From assembly GCA_030538155.1 (NCBI GenBank), contig JAUNUN010000002.1:1-64000 (forward strand): a stretch of DNA of 64,000 bases, in the 5' to 3' direction. The stretch is from a bacterium. Lineage in GTDB: Bacteria > Desulfobacterota > Desulfobulbia > Desulfobulbales > Desulfobulbaceae. Positions 9,756 through 19,779 of the stretch are shown here, in pieces. A program made the position numbers and the translations under genes. Below the pieces are notes generated by a model. It saw only the letters and a program-made list of their open reading frames with translations, was not told where the DNA came from and ran no database searches. Numbering within the stretch: the first letter of the stretch is position 1; every line of letters begins with the position of its first letter.

Positions 9756-10412
9756 ATGAATCCCGATATTGAATGCTACTGGAACATGCGGTTTGAGCGC
9801 TGCGCCGAGGCCCTAAGCGCCAACAACTTTGCCGTCTACCGGGCCGATACGCCCGAGGCTGCACGGGGCATTATCCTGCACGAGATCATGCCGGGCATCG
9901 AGGTGCACAGTGCCTCCTGGGGCGATTCACTCACCATGCGCGCAACCGGCATCATCGAGGCGATACGGGAAAACCAGGCCATCGAACTGATCGAGACCTT
10001 TATCCCCGGACAGCCCAGGGAAGCGGTCATGGAAAACCGTCGCCGAGCCCTGCTCTGCGATCTCTTTTTCACCGGCACCAGCGCGCTCACCGAATGCGGC
10101 AAACTGGTCAATCTGGATATGGTGGGCAACCGCACCGCAGCCATTACCTTTGGCCCGCACCATGTGGTCATCTGTGTGGGCCGCAACAAGCTGGTGCCCA
10201 ATGTAGGGGCAGCCATGGAGCGCATCAAGAATTACGCCGCGCCCATCAATGCCATCCGCCACAGCGGCATAAAAACACCCTGCGTCAAAACCGGCCGCTG
10301 CTTCGACTGCAAAAGTCCGGACAGGATTTGCAACTCCTGGACCATCACCGAAAAATCCTGGCCCAAACACCGCATCCGAGTGATCCTGATCAATCAAGAT
10401 CTGGGGCTCTGA
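9756..10412 (+). CDS. LUD-domain (DUF162) lactate-utilisation-type protein
   Basis: The protein is 218 residues from the ATG at 9756. It carries the LUD-fold pattern of LutB/LutC relatives: SWGDSLTMRATGI near the start, a run of RRRALLCDLFFTGTSALTE, then GNRTAAITFGPHHVVICVGRNKLV. The C-terminus has a Cys cluster (CVKTGRCFDCKSPDRIC) that could bind metal or an Fe-S cluster. Family members act with LutA and LutB in lactate oxidation, but neither lies here, so this is a stand-alone LUD protein whose substrate is not known. An upstream ATG in the same frame at 9564 would add 64 residues that do not look like the family. Confidence 0.75.
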   Translation: MNPDIECYWNMRFERCAEALSANNFAVYRADTPEAARGIILHEIMPGIEVHSASWGDSLTMRATGIIEAIRENQAIELIETFIPGQPREAVMENRRRALLCDLFFTGTSALTECGKLVNLDMVGNRTAAITFGPHHVVICVGRNKLVPNVGAAMERIKNYAAPINAIRHSGIKTPCVKTGRCFDCKSPDRICNSWTITEKSWPKHRIRVILINQDLGL

Positions 10413-10479
10413 GTCTGCCTCTACTTTTGCTCTCACTCATTTCGTACCATCCTTCATTAAATTTTCTGCACGCATAATC

Positions 10480-11966
<1,487 letters not shown>

Positions 11967-11978
11967 AAAGGTAAAGGC

Positions 11979-13208
11979 ATGGCCTCCTTTGAATGGTTTG
12001 TCAGCCTGCGTTACCTGCGGGCCAAGCGCAAGCAGAAGTTCATTTCCCTGATTACCCTCATCTCCATCCTGGGGGTGGCGGTCGGGGTGATGGCGCTGAT
12101 TGTAGTCTTGTCGGTCTACACCGGCTTCACCGAAGGCCTGCGCGACCAGATCATCGGCGTCAACTCCCATCTGATCATCCAGAGCTATGACGGCCCCATC
12201 GAAGACGCCGAGGCAGTCATGGCCGAGGCTGCCATGGTGCCCGGCGTGGTGGCGCAAACGCCCATGATCTATACCCAGGCGCTCATTACCTCGGCCTCAG
12301 GCTCAAGCGGGGTGGTACTCAGGGGCATCGATCCGGCCGGCGCTGTCAAGGTGGTGACGATCGGCGACAAAATAACCAGCGGCAGTCTGGACAGCTTAAA
12401 CGACGAGGCCGGGCCCCCTGCCCTGGTTTTGGGTGAGGATCTGGCCCGCACTTTGCAAGTGCTGCCCGGCGAGCGGGTGCAGTTGCTGGCCCCGAACGGG
12501 CCGCTTTCGCCCATGGGCGTACTGCCCAAGGTGCGGGTGTGCATGATCGGCGGCACCTTTTCCACCGGTATGTACGAGTATGATTCCAACATGGGTTATC
12601 TCGGCCTGGATACCGCTCGCAGCCTGGCCGGGCTGAGCCGGGAAGCTGTGCATGCCATCGAGGTGCGGGTACGCGACGTGGAAAGCGCCAACACCGTGGC
12701 CGCGAATATCAGGTCCAAGCTGGGGCCGGTTTACGTGGTGCGCGACTGGATGCAGTTGAACCAGAACCTGTTTGCCGCCCTCAAACTGGAGAAGCTGGGC
12801 ATCTTCATTGCCCTTGATCTCATCATCCTGGTGGCGGCCCTCAACATCATCAGCGCCCTGATCATGGTGGTCATGGAAAAGACCCGCGATATCGCCATCC
12901 TCAAATCCATGGGCGCAAAAACCTCGTCCATCATGCGTATTTTCTTCTACCAAGGCATGGTCATCGGGGTGATCGGCACCATCCTCGGTGTGCTGAGCGG
13001 GCTGGGAGTCTGCGAGCTGCTCAAGCGCTACAAGATCATCGAACTGCCCAGCAATGTCTACCCGATGTCTACCATCCCCATCAAGGTGGTGCCTGGAGAT
13101 GTGACCATCATCGCCCTCTCTGCGCTTATCATCACCCTGGCCGCCACCCTATACCCATCGTGGAAGGCAGCCAAAGTTCGTCCTGCGGAGGCGCTCAGCT
13201 ATGAATGA
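11979..13208 (+). CDS. lolC: lipoprotein-releasing ABC transporter permease (LolC/LolE type)
   Basis: This 409-residue inner-membrane protein starts with FEWFVSLRYLRAKRKQKF and a first membrane helix, has a long periplasmic domain (about residues 50-265), and three C-terminal helices with the MacB/FtsX pattern (ALNIISALIMVVMEKTRDIAILKSMGA). It matches LolC/LolE, which extract outer-membrane lipoproteins from the inner membrane for LolA. The ATPase gene follows with an 8-bp overlap. Only one permease is present, as in organisms with a homodimeric LolF-like system, so the choice between C, E and F is open. Confidence 0.9.
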   Translation: MASFEWFVSLRYLRAKRKQKFISLITLISILGVAVGVMALIVVLSVYTGFTEGLRDQIIGVNSHLIIQSYDGPIEDAEAVMAEAAMVPGVVAQTPMIYTQALITSASGSSGVVLRGIDPAGAVKVVTIGDKITSGSLDSLNDEAGPPALVLGEDLARTLQVLPGERVQLLAPNGPLSPMGVLPKVRVCMIGGTFSTGMYEYDSNMGYLGLDTARSLAGLSREAVHAIEVRVRDVESANTVAANIRSKLGPVYVVRDWMQLNQNLFAALKLEKLGIFIALDLIILVAALNIISALIMVVMEKTRDIAILKSMGAKTSSIMRIFFYQGMVIGVIGTILGVLSGLGVCELLKRYKIIELPSNVYPMSTIPIKVVPGDVTIIALSALIITLAATLYPSWKAAKVRPAEALSYE

Positions 13209-13890
13209 GGCCTTACTTGCCGCAAGCGGGCTGAGCAAGCGCTATACCAGCGGCGACAACACCATTACCGTGCTCGATGAGGCGGACTTTGCACTCATGC
13301 CGCGCGAGATGTGCGCCATTGTCGGGGCTTCGGGCTCGGGCAAGACCACCTTGCTGCAGATCCTCGGCACCCTGGACAGGCCCGACAGCGGCATCTTGCT
13401 CTTCAAGGGCCGGGATCTTCTGCAGAAGTCGGAAACAAGCCTCTCCCGCCACCGCAACACCAAGCTGGGCTTTATCTTCCAGTTCCACCACCTCTTGCCG
13501 GAATTTTCCGCCCTTGAGAACGTGATGATGCCGGGCCGTATTGCCGGTGAACAGGGGCCGCTATTGGTGGAACGGGCCAGTGCCCTCTTGGACCAGGTTG
13601 GCCTGGGCAAGCGCCTGCATCACCGCAGCGGTGAGCTTTCAGGCGGCGAGCAGCAGCGCGTGGCCCTGGCCAGGGCACTGGTCATGGATCCGGTCCTGCT
13701 TTTGGCGGATGAGCCCACCGGCAACCTGGATGCGGCCAGCGGCCGGCGCGTTTTTACCCTTTTGCAGGAACTGAGCCAGAATCATGGCCTGGCCGTGGTC
13801 ATGGTCACCCACAATATGGAACTGGCACGCGCCATGGATCGCTGCCTGACCTTACAGGACGGCAAACTCATGGCCTCGCAGCAGACCTGA
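13201..13890 (+). CDS. lolD: lipoprotein-releasing ABC transporter ATPase
   Basis: The 229-residue ATPase has Walker A GASGSGKTT near residue 42, the Q-loop FQFHHLLPEF typical of LolD and MacB, the signature LSGGEQQR near residue 145, Walker B LLLADEPTGNLD and the H-loop histidine in MVTHN. It powers lipoprotein release with the permease encoded just upstream; the two genes overlap by 8 bp and are surely co-transcribed. Confidence 0.93.
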   Translation: MNEALLAASGLSKRYTSGDNTITVLDEADFALMPREMCAIVGASGSGKTTLLQILGTLDRPDSGILLFKGRDLLQKSETSLSRHRNTKLGFIFQFHHLLPEFSALENVMMPGRIAGEQGPLLVERASALLDQVGLGKRLHHRSGELSGGEQQRVALARALVMDPVLLLADEPTGNLDAASGRRVFTLLQELSQNHGLAVVMVTHNMELARAMDRCLTLQDGKLMASQQT

Positions 13891-13914
13891 ACCCGGATGC
13901 CGTAGATGCTATAG

Positions 13915-15540
13915 ATGCCATGGCCTCCGTACTCTTTCAACGCTGTCACAACCATCTCAACAGCCTCTATGGGACAAATCGCGCCGCCCTCGTTTCGTTT
14001 CAATTATGTAGCCCATTTTTTTCTCCTCATCCTCCTGCTGCTCAGCTCGGCCTGTTCTCTGCCCTCGCTGCAGCAGCGCAGCACATCCAGCGCCTACACT
14101 GATACCCAGGGCACGGCCCTGGGCCGCTCCATTGCGCCCATGCTGGCCCAGCATCCGCTGGAGGTTTCAGGTGTACATCTTTTGGTGGAGCCCTACGAGG
14201 CCATGGCCACCCGCATCCATCTGGCCCGCTCGGCCGAACGCTCCATCGATGCCCAGTACTATATCTGGCACGGAGACATTGCCGGCACCCTGCTCTTTGA
14301 GACCCTGTACCAGGCGGCGGAGCGCGGCGTGCGCGTACGCATCCTCGTTGACGACAACGGTACCCAGGGCATCGACAGACTGCTCGCGGCCCTGAACGCG
14401 CACCCGAATATTGAAATTCGCCTCTTCAACCCCTTCCAGTACCGCAAGGCGCGCTGGCTCGGCTTTCTTACTGATTTTTCGCGCTTAAACCGGCGCATGC
14501 ACAACAAGCTCTACATCGTCGACAACCAGATAGCCATTGCCGGCGGCCGCAACATCGGCGACGAATATTTCCAGGTGCCTGAGGAAACCTCCTTTATCGA
14601 CGCGGATCTGCTTGCCGTGGGCCCGGTGGCGCAGGAGAGTTCCAAGGATTTTGACCGCTACTGGGCAAGCCTTTCCTCCTATCCGGCGGAACTGATCCTG
14701 TCCGACCCCTCCGACAAGGACCTGGAAGACCTCCACCTGAGGGCCAAGGGCTACGAAACAGACGAAAAGGCTGGGCGTTATCTGCAGGCCATGAACGCCT
14801 CCGGGGCGGTGCAACGTTTTCTGGATGGCGATCTACCCTGGCACTGGGTGCCGGTGAAGATGATCAGCGACCCTCCGGCCAAGGGCCTGGGCCAGGCTCG
14901 GTCGGAAGACATGGTACCGGCAAAGTTGTTCCGGCTTGCCGGGCTGCCCGAAAAGACGATGGAACTCATCTCCCCTTACTTCGTACCCATGCAGGCAGAT
15001 GTCGAGGCCATGGCCGGTCTGGTGCAAAAGGGGGTACAGATGCAGGTCCTGACCAACTCGCTTGCAGCCACCGATGTCGCGCTGGTGCATTCGGGCTATG
15101 TGGGCAGCCGGGTTCCCCTGCTCAAGGCCGGGGTGACCCTCTATGAATGGCGGCATTCCATGGACAGCGACCTCATGGGCCACCGGGAAGGCATAGGCCA
15201 GAGTTCGGCCTCAAGCCTGCACGCCAAGACCTTTACCATCGACGGCAAGCACCTCTTTGTCGGCTCCTTCAACTTCGACCCGCGCTCGATAGACCTCAAC
15301 ACGGAATGCGGTTTTATCGTCCACAGCGAGCTTTTAGCGGCCCAGATGGAAGAGGCCTTCAGGCTGGCCATTCCGTACCAATCCTATGAGGTGCGGCTGA
15401 GTCCGGAAGGCTCGCTCTACTGGCTGGAACGCAGGAAGAACGGCGAGACCGTCCGCCATGATTCCGAACCCTATACCAGTTGGTGGAAACGGCGCAGTGT
15501 TGATTTTTTCTCCCTCCTGCCCATCAAGAAACTGCTCTAG
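13915..15540 (+). CDS. phospholipase D / cardiolipin synthase-like lipoprotein
   Basis: The protein is 541 residues and has two HKD motifs. The first is HNKLYIVDNQIAIAGGRNIGDEY near residue 195 and the second is HAKTFTIDGKHLFVGSFNFDPRS near residue 435, so both halves of the active site are present. The N-terminus has a hydrophobic segment ending in LLLLSSAC, a plausible lipobox, which would place the enzyme on the periplasmic side as a lipoprotein. Start may be 13915 or the ATG at 13969. Family members make or exchange phosphatidyl groups, for example in cardiolipin synthesis (ClsC-type). It follows lolD closely, so co-transcription is possible. Confidence 0.8.
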   Translation: MPWPPYSFNAVTTISTASMGQIAPPSFRFNYVAHFFLLILLLLSSACSLPSLQQRSTSSAYTDTQGTALGRSIAPMLAQHPLEVSGVHLLVEPYEAMATRIHLARSAERSIDAQYYIWHGDIAGTLLFETLYQAAERGVRVRILVDDNGTQGIDRLLAALNAHPNIEIRLFNPFQYRKARWLGFLTDFSRLNRRMHNKLYIVDNQIAIAGGRNIGDEYFQVPEETSFIDADLLAVGPVAQESSKDFDRYWASLSSYPAELILSDPSDKDLEDLHLRAKGYETDEKAGRYLQAMNASGAVQRFLDGDLPWHWVPVKMISDPPAKGLGQARSEDMVPAKLFRLAGLPEKTMELISPYFVPMQADVEAMAGLVQKGVQMQVLTNSLAATDVALVHSGYVGSRVPLLKAGVTLYEWRHSMDSDLMGHREGIGQSSASSLHAKTFTIDGKHLFVGSFNFDPRSIDLNTECGFIVHSELLAAQMEEAFRLAIPYQSYEVRLSPEGSLYWLERRKNGETVRHDSEPYTSWWKRRSVDFFSLLPIKKLL

Positions 15541-16012
15541 CGGCAATCCGGCGATAACGAATTTCTTCATCCATGCCGCTTCTGTCTGCCCATAAACGAA
15601 GCGAGCTCACAACCACGCAGTTACACAGTTCCACTTCAAGCCCGGATCAAAGCCTGTCTAAAAACACTTTGATCCGGAAGTGGAACATATCCTCAGCTTT
15701 TCTCCTTGTGTAGATCGCAGTCCCTCCCTGCCCCAGCCCAGGCTCGCTCTGCCTGCTCTTTTCCAGTCATCCGGGCTATTTGTTAGAAAAATATGAATTT
15801 TGCGTTAGGCCGACGGGAATAAATCACCTTCTCCATCCGTTCATCTCAGTAAGAAGGCTGGTTTGTCCTTGCTTGTGAGGAGAACCTGTTCTTCTAGATT
15901 GCGAAGCGCAGAGACGAGAATCTTGGCACAAGGCCACCTTCCGGAAAGCAAGCCATCTTCCGAATACCCGCCCCGCGCTTCCGCACCCCAATACCAATGA
16001 AAGGGAAGGACC
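15541..16012. other. intergenic region upstream of the glycan cluster
   Basis: No gene is seen. The region contains the strong inverted repeat listed separately and must contain the promoter of the operon that starts at 16013. A ribosome-binding site GGAAGGA precedes that start. Confidence 0.5.
15628..15686. repeat. long inverted repeat / hairpin
   Basis: GTTCCACTT (15628-15636) pairs with AAGTGGAAC (15678-15686), and CCGGATCAAAG (15642-15652) pairs perfectly with CTTTGATCCGG (15667-15677), with a 5-nt bulge and a 14-nt loop. The 20 paired bases make a stable cruciform or RNA hairpin. No T run follows on either strand directly, so it is not a classical terminator, although it lies 87 bp after the phospholipase gene. 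It could be a REP-like element or a relic of a small mobile element. Confidence 0.7.
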
Positions 16013-17236
16013 ATGAATATCGCCCTGTACTCCCACGACACCATGGGGCTTGGACACATCCGTCGCAACCTGCTCATCGCCAAAGCCCTGGCCGCGCCGC
16101 CCCTGGCGGCTAATGTTCTGCTCATAGCCGGCATCCACGAGGCAGGCGCATTCCGCATTCCCAAAGGCGTTGACTGCCTGACCCTGCCCGCCTACAGCAA
16201 GGATCAAAAGGGCGAATACAGCCCTCGCTCGCTGTGCGTGAAGACCAACACCCTGGTCACCCTGCGCTCCCAGGTAATCGGCGCTGCCCTGACCCACTTC
16301 AAGCCGAATCTCTTTATCGTGGACAATGTGCCGCGCGGCGCTTTGCAGGAACTGAGCCCGGTGCTGGCAAACCTGAAATTCTCGGACACCACCCGTACCG
16401 TGCTTGGCCTGCGTGACATCCTCGATCATCCGAAGGCGGTGCGCAAGCAGTGGCAGGAGCAAGAAAACGAGGCTTTTATCAAGGAATTTTATGAAGCGGT
16501 CTGGATTTATGGCGACCCGGACGTGTACGACCCCACACTTACCTATAGTTTTTCGCCTTCCCTGCGCCTCAAGACCACTTTTACCGGCTACCTCGACCCC
16601 ATAAATCGCCTGCAGGCCGGAGAAGGGGAAGCGAATCTGGTGCTGGCTGGCCAGGCAGATCGGGATGTGCTCAAACAGGATTTTACCCTCTGCGTGGTCG
16701 GCGGCGGCCAAGACGGCCTGGACGTGGCCGGCGCCTTTGCCCTGTCGCAACTGCCGGACGGTGAGTACGGCATCATTGTTACCGGGCCCTTTTTACCGGA
16801 TGAAAAAAAGCGGCACCTCCTCACCCTGACCAGAAAAAATCCACGCTTGCGGGTACTGGAATTCCTGCCCGAACCCATGACTCTGATGCAGCGGGCCAAA
16901 CGCATCATTGCCATGGGCGGTTACAACACGGTGACGGAAATATTGAGCCTCGGCAAACGCGCCCTGATCGTACCGCGCAGCAAGCCCCGACTTGAGCAGA
17001 CCATCCGCGCCGAACGCCTGCAGGCCCTGGGCGTGGTCGACAGCATGAGCCTGGAAGAGCTGAATCCGGCCGGCCTTTCCCGCTGGCTCCATACCGACAA
17101 GGACTTCAGGCCTGCTCGAACCTGCATTGATTTCGGCGGTCTGGAAAAAATTCCGGCCCTGGTCGGCACCATGTTCCGGCCGGCAAACTTTGCCGCCAAC
17201 CACTCCTGCTACTACCCCATCCACTCGCTCAGTTGA
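16013..17236 (+). CDS. MurG-like (GT28-fold) glycosyltransferase
   Basis: The 407-residue protein opens with MNIALYSHDTMGLGHIRRN, the GHIRRN-type glycine-rich loop of GT-B enzymes. Its C-terminal half has the nucleotide-sugar site pattern MGGYNTVTEILSLGKRALIVPR, as in MurG and related GT28 proteins. There is no signal peptide, so it acts at the cytoplasmic face of the membrane. It is the first gene of a nine-gene chain and is preceded by a good Shine-Dalgarno GGAAGGA. Donor and acceptor sugars cannot be told from the sequence. Confidence 0.8.
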   Translation: MNIALYSHDTMGLGHIRRNLLIAKALAAPPLAANVLLIAGIHEAGAFRIPKGVDCLTLPAYSKDQKGEYSPRSLCVKTNTLVTLRSQVIGAALTHFKPNLFIVDNVPRGALQELSPVLANLKFSDTTRTVLGLRDILDHPKAVRKQWQEQENEAFIKEFYEAVWIYGDPDVYDPTLTYSFSPSLRLKTTFTGYLDPINRLQAGEGEANLVLAGQADRDVLKQDFTLCVVGGGQDGLDVAGAFALSQLPDGEYGIIVTGPFLPDEKKRHLLTLTRKNPRLRVLEFLPEPMTLMQRAKRIIAMGGYNTVTEILSLGKRALIVPRSKPRLEQTIRAERLQALGVVDSMSLEELNPAGLSRWLHTDKDFRPARTCIDFGGLEKIPALVGTMFRPANFAANHSCYYPIHSLS

Positions 17237-17245
17237 GGCTTAATC

Positions 17246-18496
17246 ATGACAACACCGCAACCGTCTGCGCTGGCCTATGTGGTTAAACGCTACCCGCGCT
17301 TCTCCGAGACCTTTATCGTCAATGAGATCCTGGAGCACGAGAAGGCCGGGCTGCAGATCGACATCTTTGCCCTGCGTCCGGTCCGGGAAAGTCATTTCCA
17401 GGATATCCTGGCCCAGGTCAAGGCGCCGGTCACCTATATCCGCGACATCACTGCCGCCACCCGCAGCCTCTGGGAACTGATGCAGATTGCCCGCACAGAA
17501 CTGCCGGATTTCTGGCAGGCCTTGGATGATCTGGGCGAGATGGAAGAGGGCGATCTGCTCCAGGCCATCAAACTGGCCATGAAGGCGCGGGAACGGAATA
17601 TCACCCATTTCCACGCCCATTTCGGCACCCTTGCCGCCACGATCACTCGCATTGCGGCAAGACTTGCCCATATCCCCTACACCCTGACCGTGCACGCCAA
17701 AGACATCTACCACGAGGCGGTTGACCAAGAGGCCATGCACAAAAAATTGGCCGATGCCGCAGCGGTGATCACGGTTTCGGGCTACAACCGGCGCTATCTG
17801 CAGGCCACCTATGGCGAGGCCGGCAAGCGGGTTGAGCGCATCTACAACGGCCTGCACCTGGACCGTTTCAGCTATGAGCCGCCTAAGCTGAACTGCCGGG
17901 AAATCCTGGCCGTGGGCCGTCTGGTGGAGAAAAAGGGTTTTGACGTGCTCATCTCAGCCTGTGCCCTGTTGCGAGAAAGGGGCATTTCCTTCCACTGCAG
18001 CATCGTGGGCGAGGGGCTGAAGCAGGAGACCCTGGCCTGGCAGATACGGCAGCTCGATCTGGGCGACTTGGTCTGCCTGGCCGGACCCCGACCCCATGCG
18101 GAGTTGATTCGCATCTTCCGCGAGGCGGCCATGTTTGTCGCCCCCTGTGTGATCAGCTCGGATGGCGACCGCGACGGCCTGCCCACGGTTTTACTGGAAG
18201 CCATGGCCCTGGGCACACCTGTGATTTCCACCGATGTGGTCGGCATTCCTGAGCTGGTGCGCCACTACGACACCGGTCTTTGTGTGGCAGAGCGCGACTC
18301 TGCAGCCCTGGCCGATGCCATGGAGCGCCTTCTGGACGATACCAGCCTGCGCACATCTCTGGCCGGCCGAGCCCGACAGCTTATTGAAGAGGAATTTGAT
18401 ATCCGCAAAAATGCGGCGGCCCAGCGCAAGCTGTTCAAAATGGCCTCCTCCAATCTGCCCGCAGCGACTGCCGGCACAGCAGTGAGGAGGACCTGA
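17246..18496 (+). CDS. GT4-family glycosyltransferase (WcaL-like)
   Basis: The 416-residue protein starts with YVVKRYPRFSETFIVNEI, the hallmark opening of colanic-acid-type WcaL glycosyltransferases. It continues with TVHAKDIY, NGLHLDRF, AVGRLVEKKGFDVLI and the GT4 C-terminal EX7E-like region in LPTVLLEAMALGTPVISTDV. The enzyme should transfer a sugar from a nucleotide donor to a lipid-linked or nascent polysaccharide in the cytoplasm. It starts 9 bp after the previous gene and its stop overlaps the next start (TGATG). Confidence 0.85.
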   Translation: MTTPQPSALAYVVKRYPRFSETFIVNEILEHEKAGLQIDIFALRPVRESHFQDILAQVKAPVTYIRDITAATRSLWELMQIARTELPDFWQALDDLGEMEEGDLLQAIKLAMKARERNITHFHAHFGTLAATITRIAARLAHIPYTLTVHAKDIYHEAVDQEAMHKKLADAAAVITVSGYNRRYLQATYGEAGKRVERIYNGLHLDRFSYEPPKLNCREILAVGRLVEKKGFDVLISACALLRERGISFHCSIVGEGLKQETLAWQIRQLDLGDLVCLAGPRPHAELIRIFREAAMFVAPCVISSDGDRDGLPTVLLEAMALGTPVISTDVVGIPELVRHYDTGLCVAERDSAALADAMERLLDDTSLRTSLAGRARQLIEEEFDIRKNAAAQRKLFKMASSNLPAATAGTAVRRT

Positions 18497-19779
18497 TGCC
18501 TAGCCGGATAGATAAGCCGGTACTAGATAAGCGTATACGGCTGGCCTATGTTTGCGCGGATCCAGGCATTCCGGTCTTCGGTGCCAAGGGTGCGTCCATC
18601 CATGTGCAGGAAGTCATTCGCGCTCTGCGGCGGCAGGGGGTAGCGGTGCAGCTCTTTGCCATGCGCCTGGGCGGTACAGCGCCGGACGATCTGTACGATA
18701 TTCCAGTACACAGCCTGCCGGAGCCGCCGCGCGGCAACACAGCCGCCCGCGAACAGGCGGCCATGGCTGGTGCCGCCACCCTTAAAGAGGCGCTGCAGGC
18801 GGCCGGGCCCTTTGACTGCATCTACGAGCGCTATTCCCTGTGGAGCAGCGCCGGCATGCAGTATGCCGCATCCCAAGCGATTGCCGGCATCCTTGAGGTC
18901 AATGCGCCGCTGATTGAAGAGCAGAGCCGGCACCGAGAACTGGTGCACCGGGAAAAGGCAGAGACAATCGCGGCCAAGGCCTTTGGCGCGGCCCAGGCCA
19001 TCATCGCGGTTTCACCAGGGGTTGCCGCCTATCTCGATGCATATCCTGCAAGCCGCGGCCGAGTGCATGTTATTGCCAACGGCATTGACCCGGCCAGATT
19101 CCCGGCCGAACTCTTTGCAGATCGCTACCGGCCGGAACAGTCGGAGCAACCAGACCAGCCGGATCAACCTGCACCCTTCACCATCGGTTTTCTCGGTACG
19201 CTCAAGCCCTGGCACGGGCTGGAACTTCTGCTTGATGTCTTCATTGCCATGCAGCCGCATATCTCACCTAAGCAAGCACATAACCCAGGGCTGCGTCTTC
19301 TGCTGGTGGGCGACGGCCCGGAACGGGCAGTTATTGAAAAGCGGCTTGCAGATGCCCGAGTCTCTGCCGGTGTCACCCTCACCGGCGCGGTTCCTGCCGC
19401 AGAAGTGCCCAAGTGGCTGCGGCAGATGGATGTGGGCGTGGCGCCCTATCCGCAGATGGAACAGTTCTACTTCTCCCCGCTCAAGATCTATGAATACATG
19501 GCAGCCGGTCTGCCGGTGGTGGCCGGCCGAGTCGGCCGGCTGGATGAAGTTGTCGCCCATGGTGAAACCGGCCTGCTCTATCCGCCCGGTGATGCGGCCG
19601 CCTTGCAGGCAGCTCTCGAACAATTGCGCGCCGATCCGGAACTCCGCCGCAAGCTGGGTCAGGCCGCCCGGGCTGAAGCCCTCGCCTGCCACAGTTGGGA
19701 CGGCGTGGCGGCTCGCATCCTGGCTCTTGCCGGCTTGAGGGAACAAAAACAAGGAGGCCGAGATGCCCGACCCTTCTGA
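18496..19779 (+). CDS. GT4-family glycosyltransferase
   Basis: The 427-residue protein has the N-terminal glycine-rich loop GIPVFGAKGASIHVQEVIRALRRQG, the central IAVSPGVAAYLDAY and VIANGIDPARFP, and a C-terminal donor site with SPLKIYEYMAAGLPVVAGRVGRLDEVV (the conserved E-X7-E pair). This is a clear GT4 retaining glycosyltransferase. A short insert of SEQPDQPDQP type repeats sits near residue 217. GAGGAGG lies 5 nt before the ATG, and the start overlaps the previous stop. Confidence 0.87.
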   Translation: MPSRIDKPVLDKRIRLAYVCADPGIPVFGAKGASIHVQEVIRALRRQGVAVQLFAMRLGGTAPDDLYDIPVHSLPEPPRGNTAAREQAAMAGAATLKEALQAAGPFDCIYERYSLWSSAGMQYAASQAIAGILEVNAPLIEEQSRHRELVHREKAETIAAKAFGAAQAIIAVSPGVAAYLDAYPASRGRVHVIANGIDPARFPAELFADRYRPEQSEQPDQPDQPAPFTIGFLGTLKPWHGLELLLDVFIAMQPHISPKQAHNPGLRLLLVGDGPERAVIEKRLADARVSAGVTLTGAVPAAEVPKWLRQMDVGVAPYPQMEQFYFSPLKIYEYMAAGLPVVAGRVGRLDEVVAHGETGLLYPPGDAAALQAALEQLRADPELRRKLGQAARAEALACHSWDGVAARILALAGLREQKQGGRDARPF

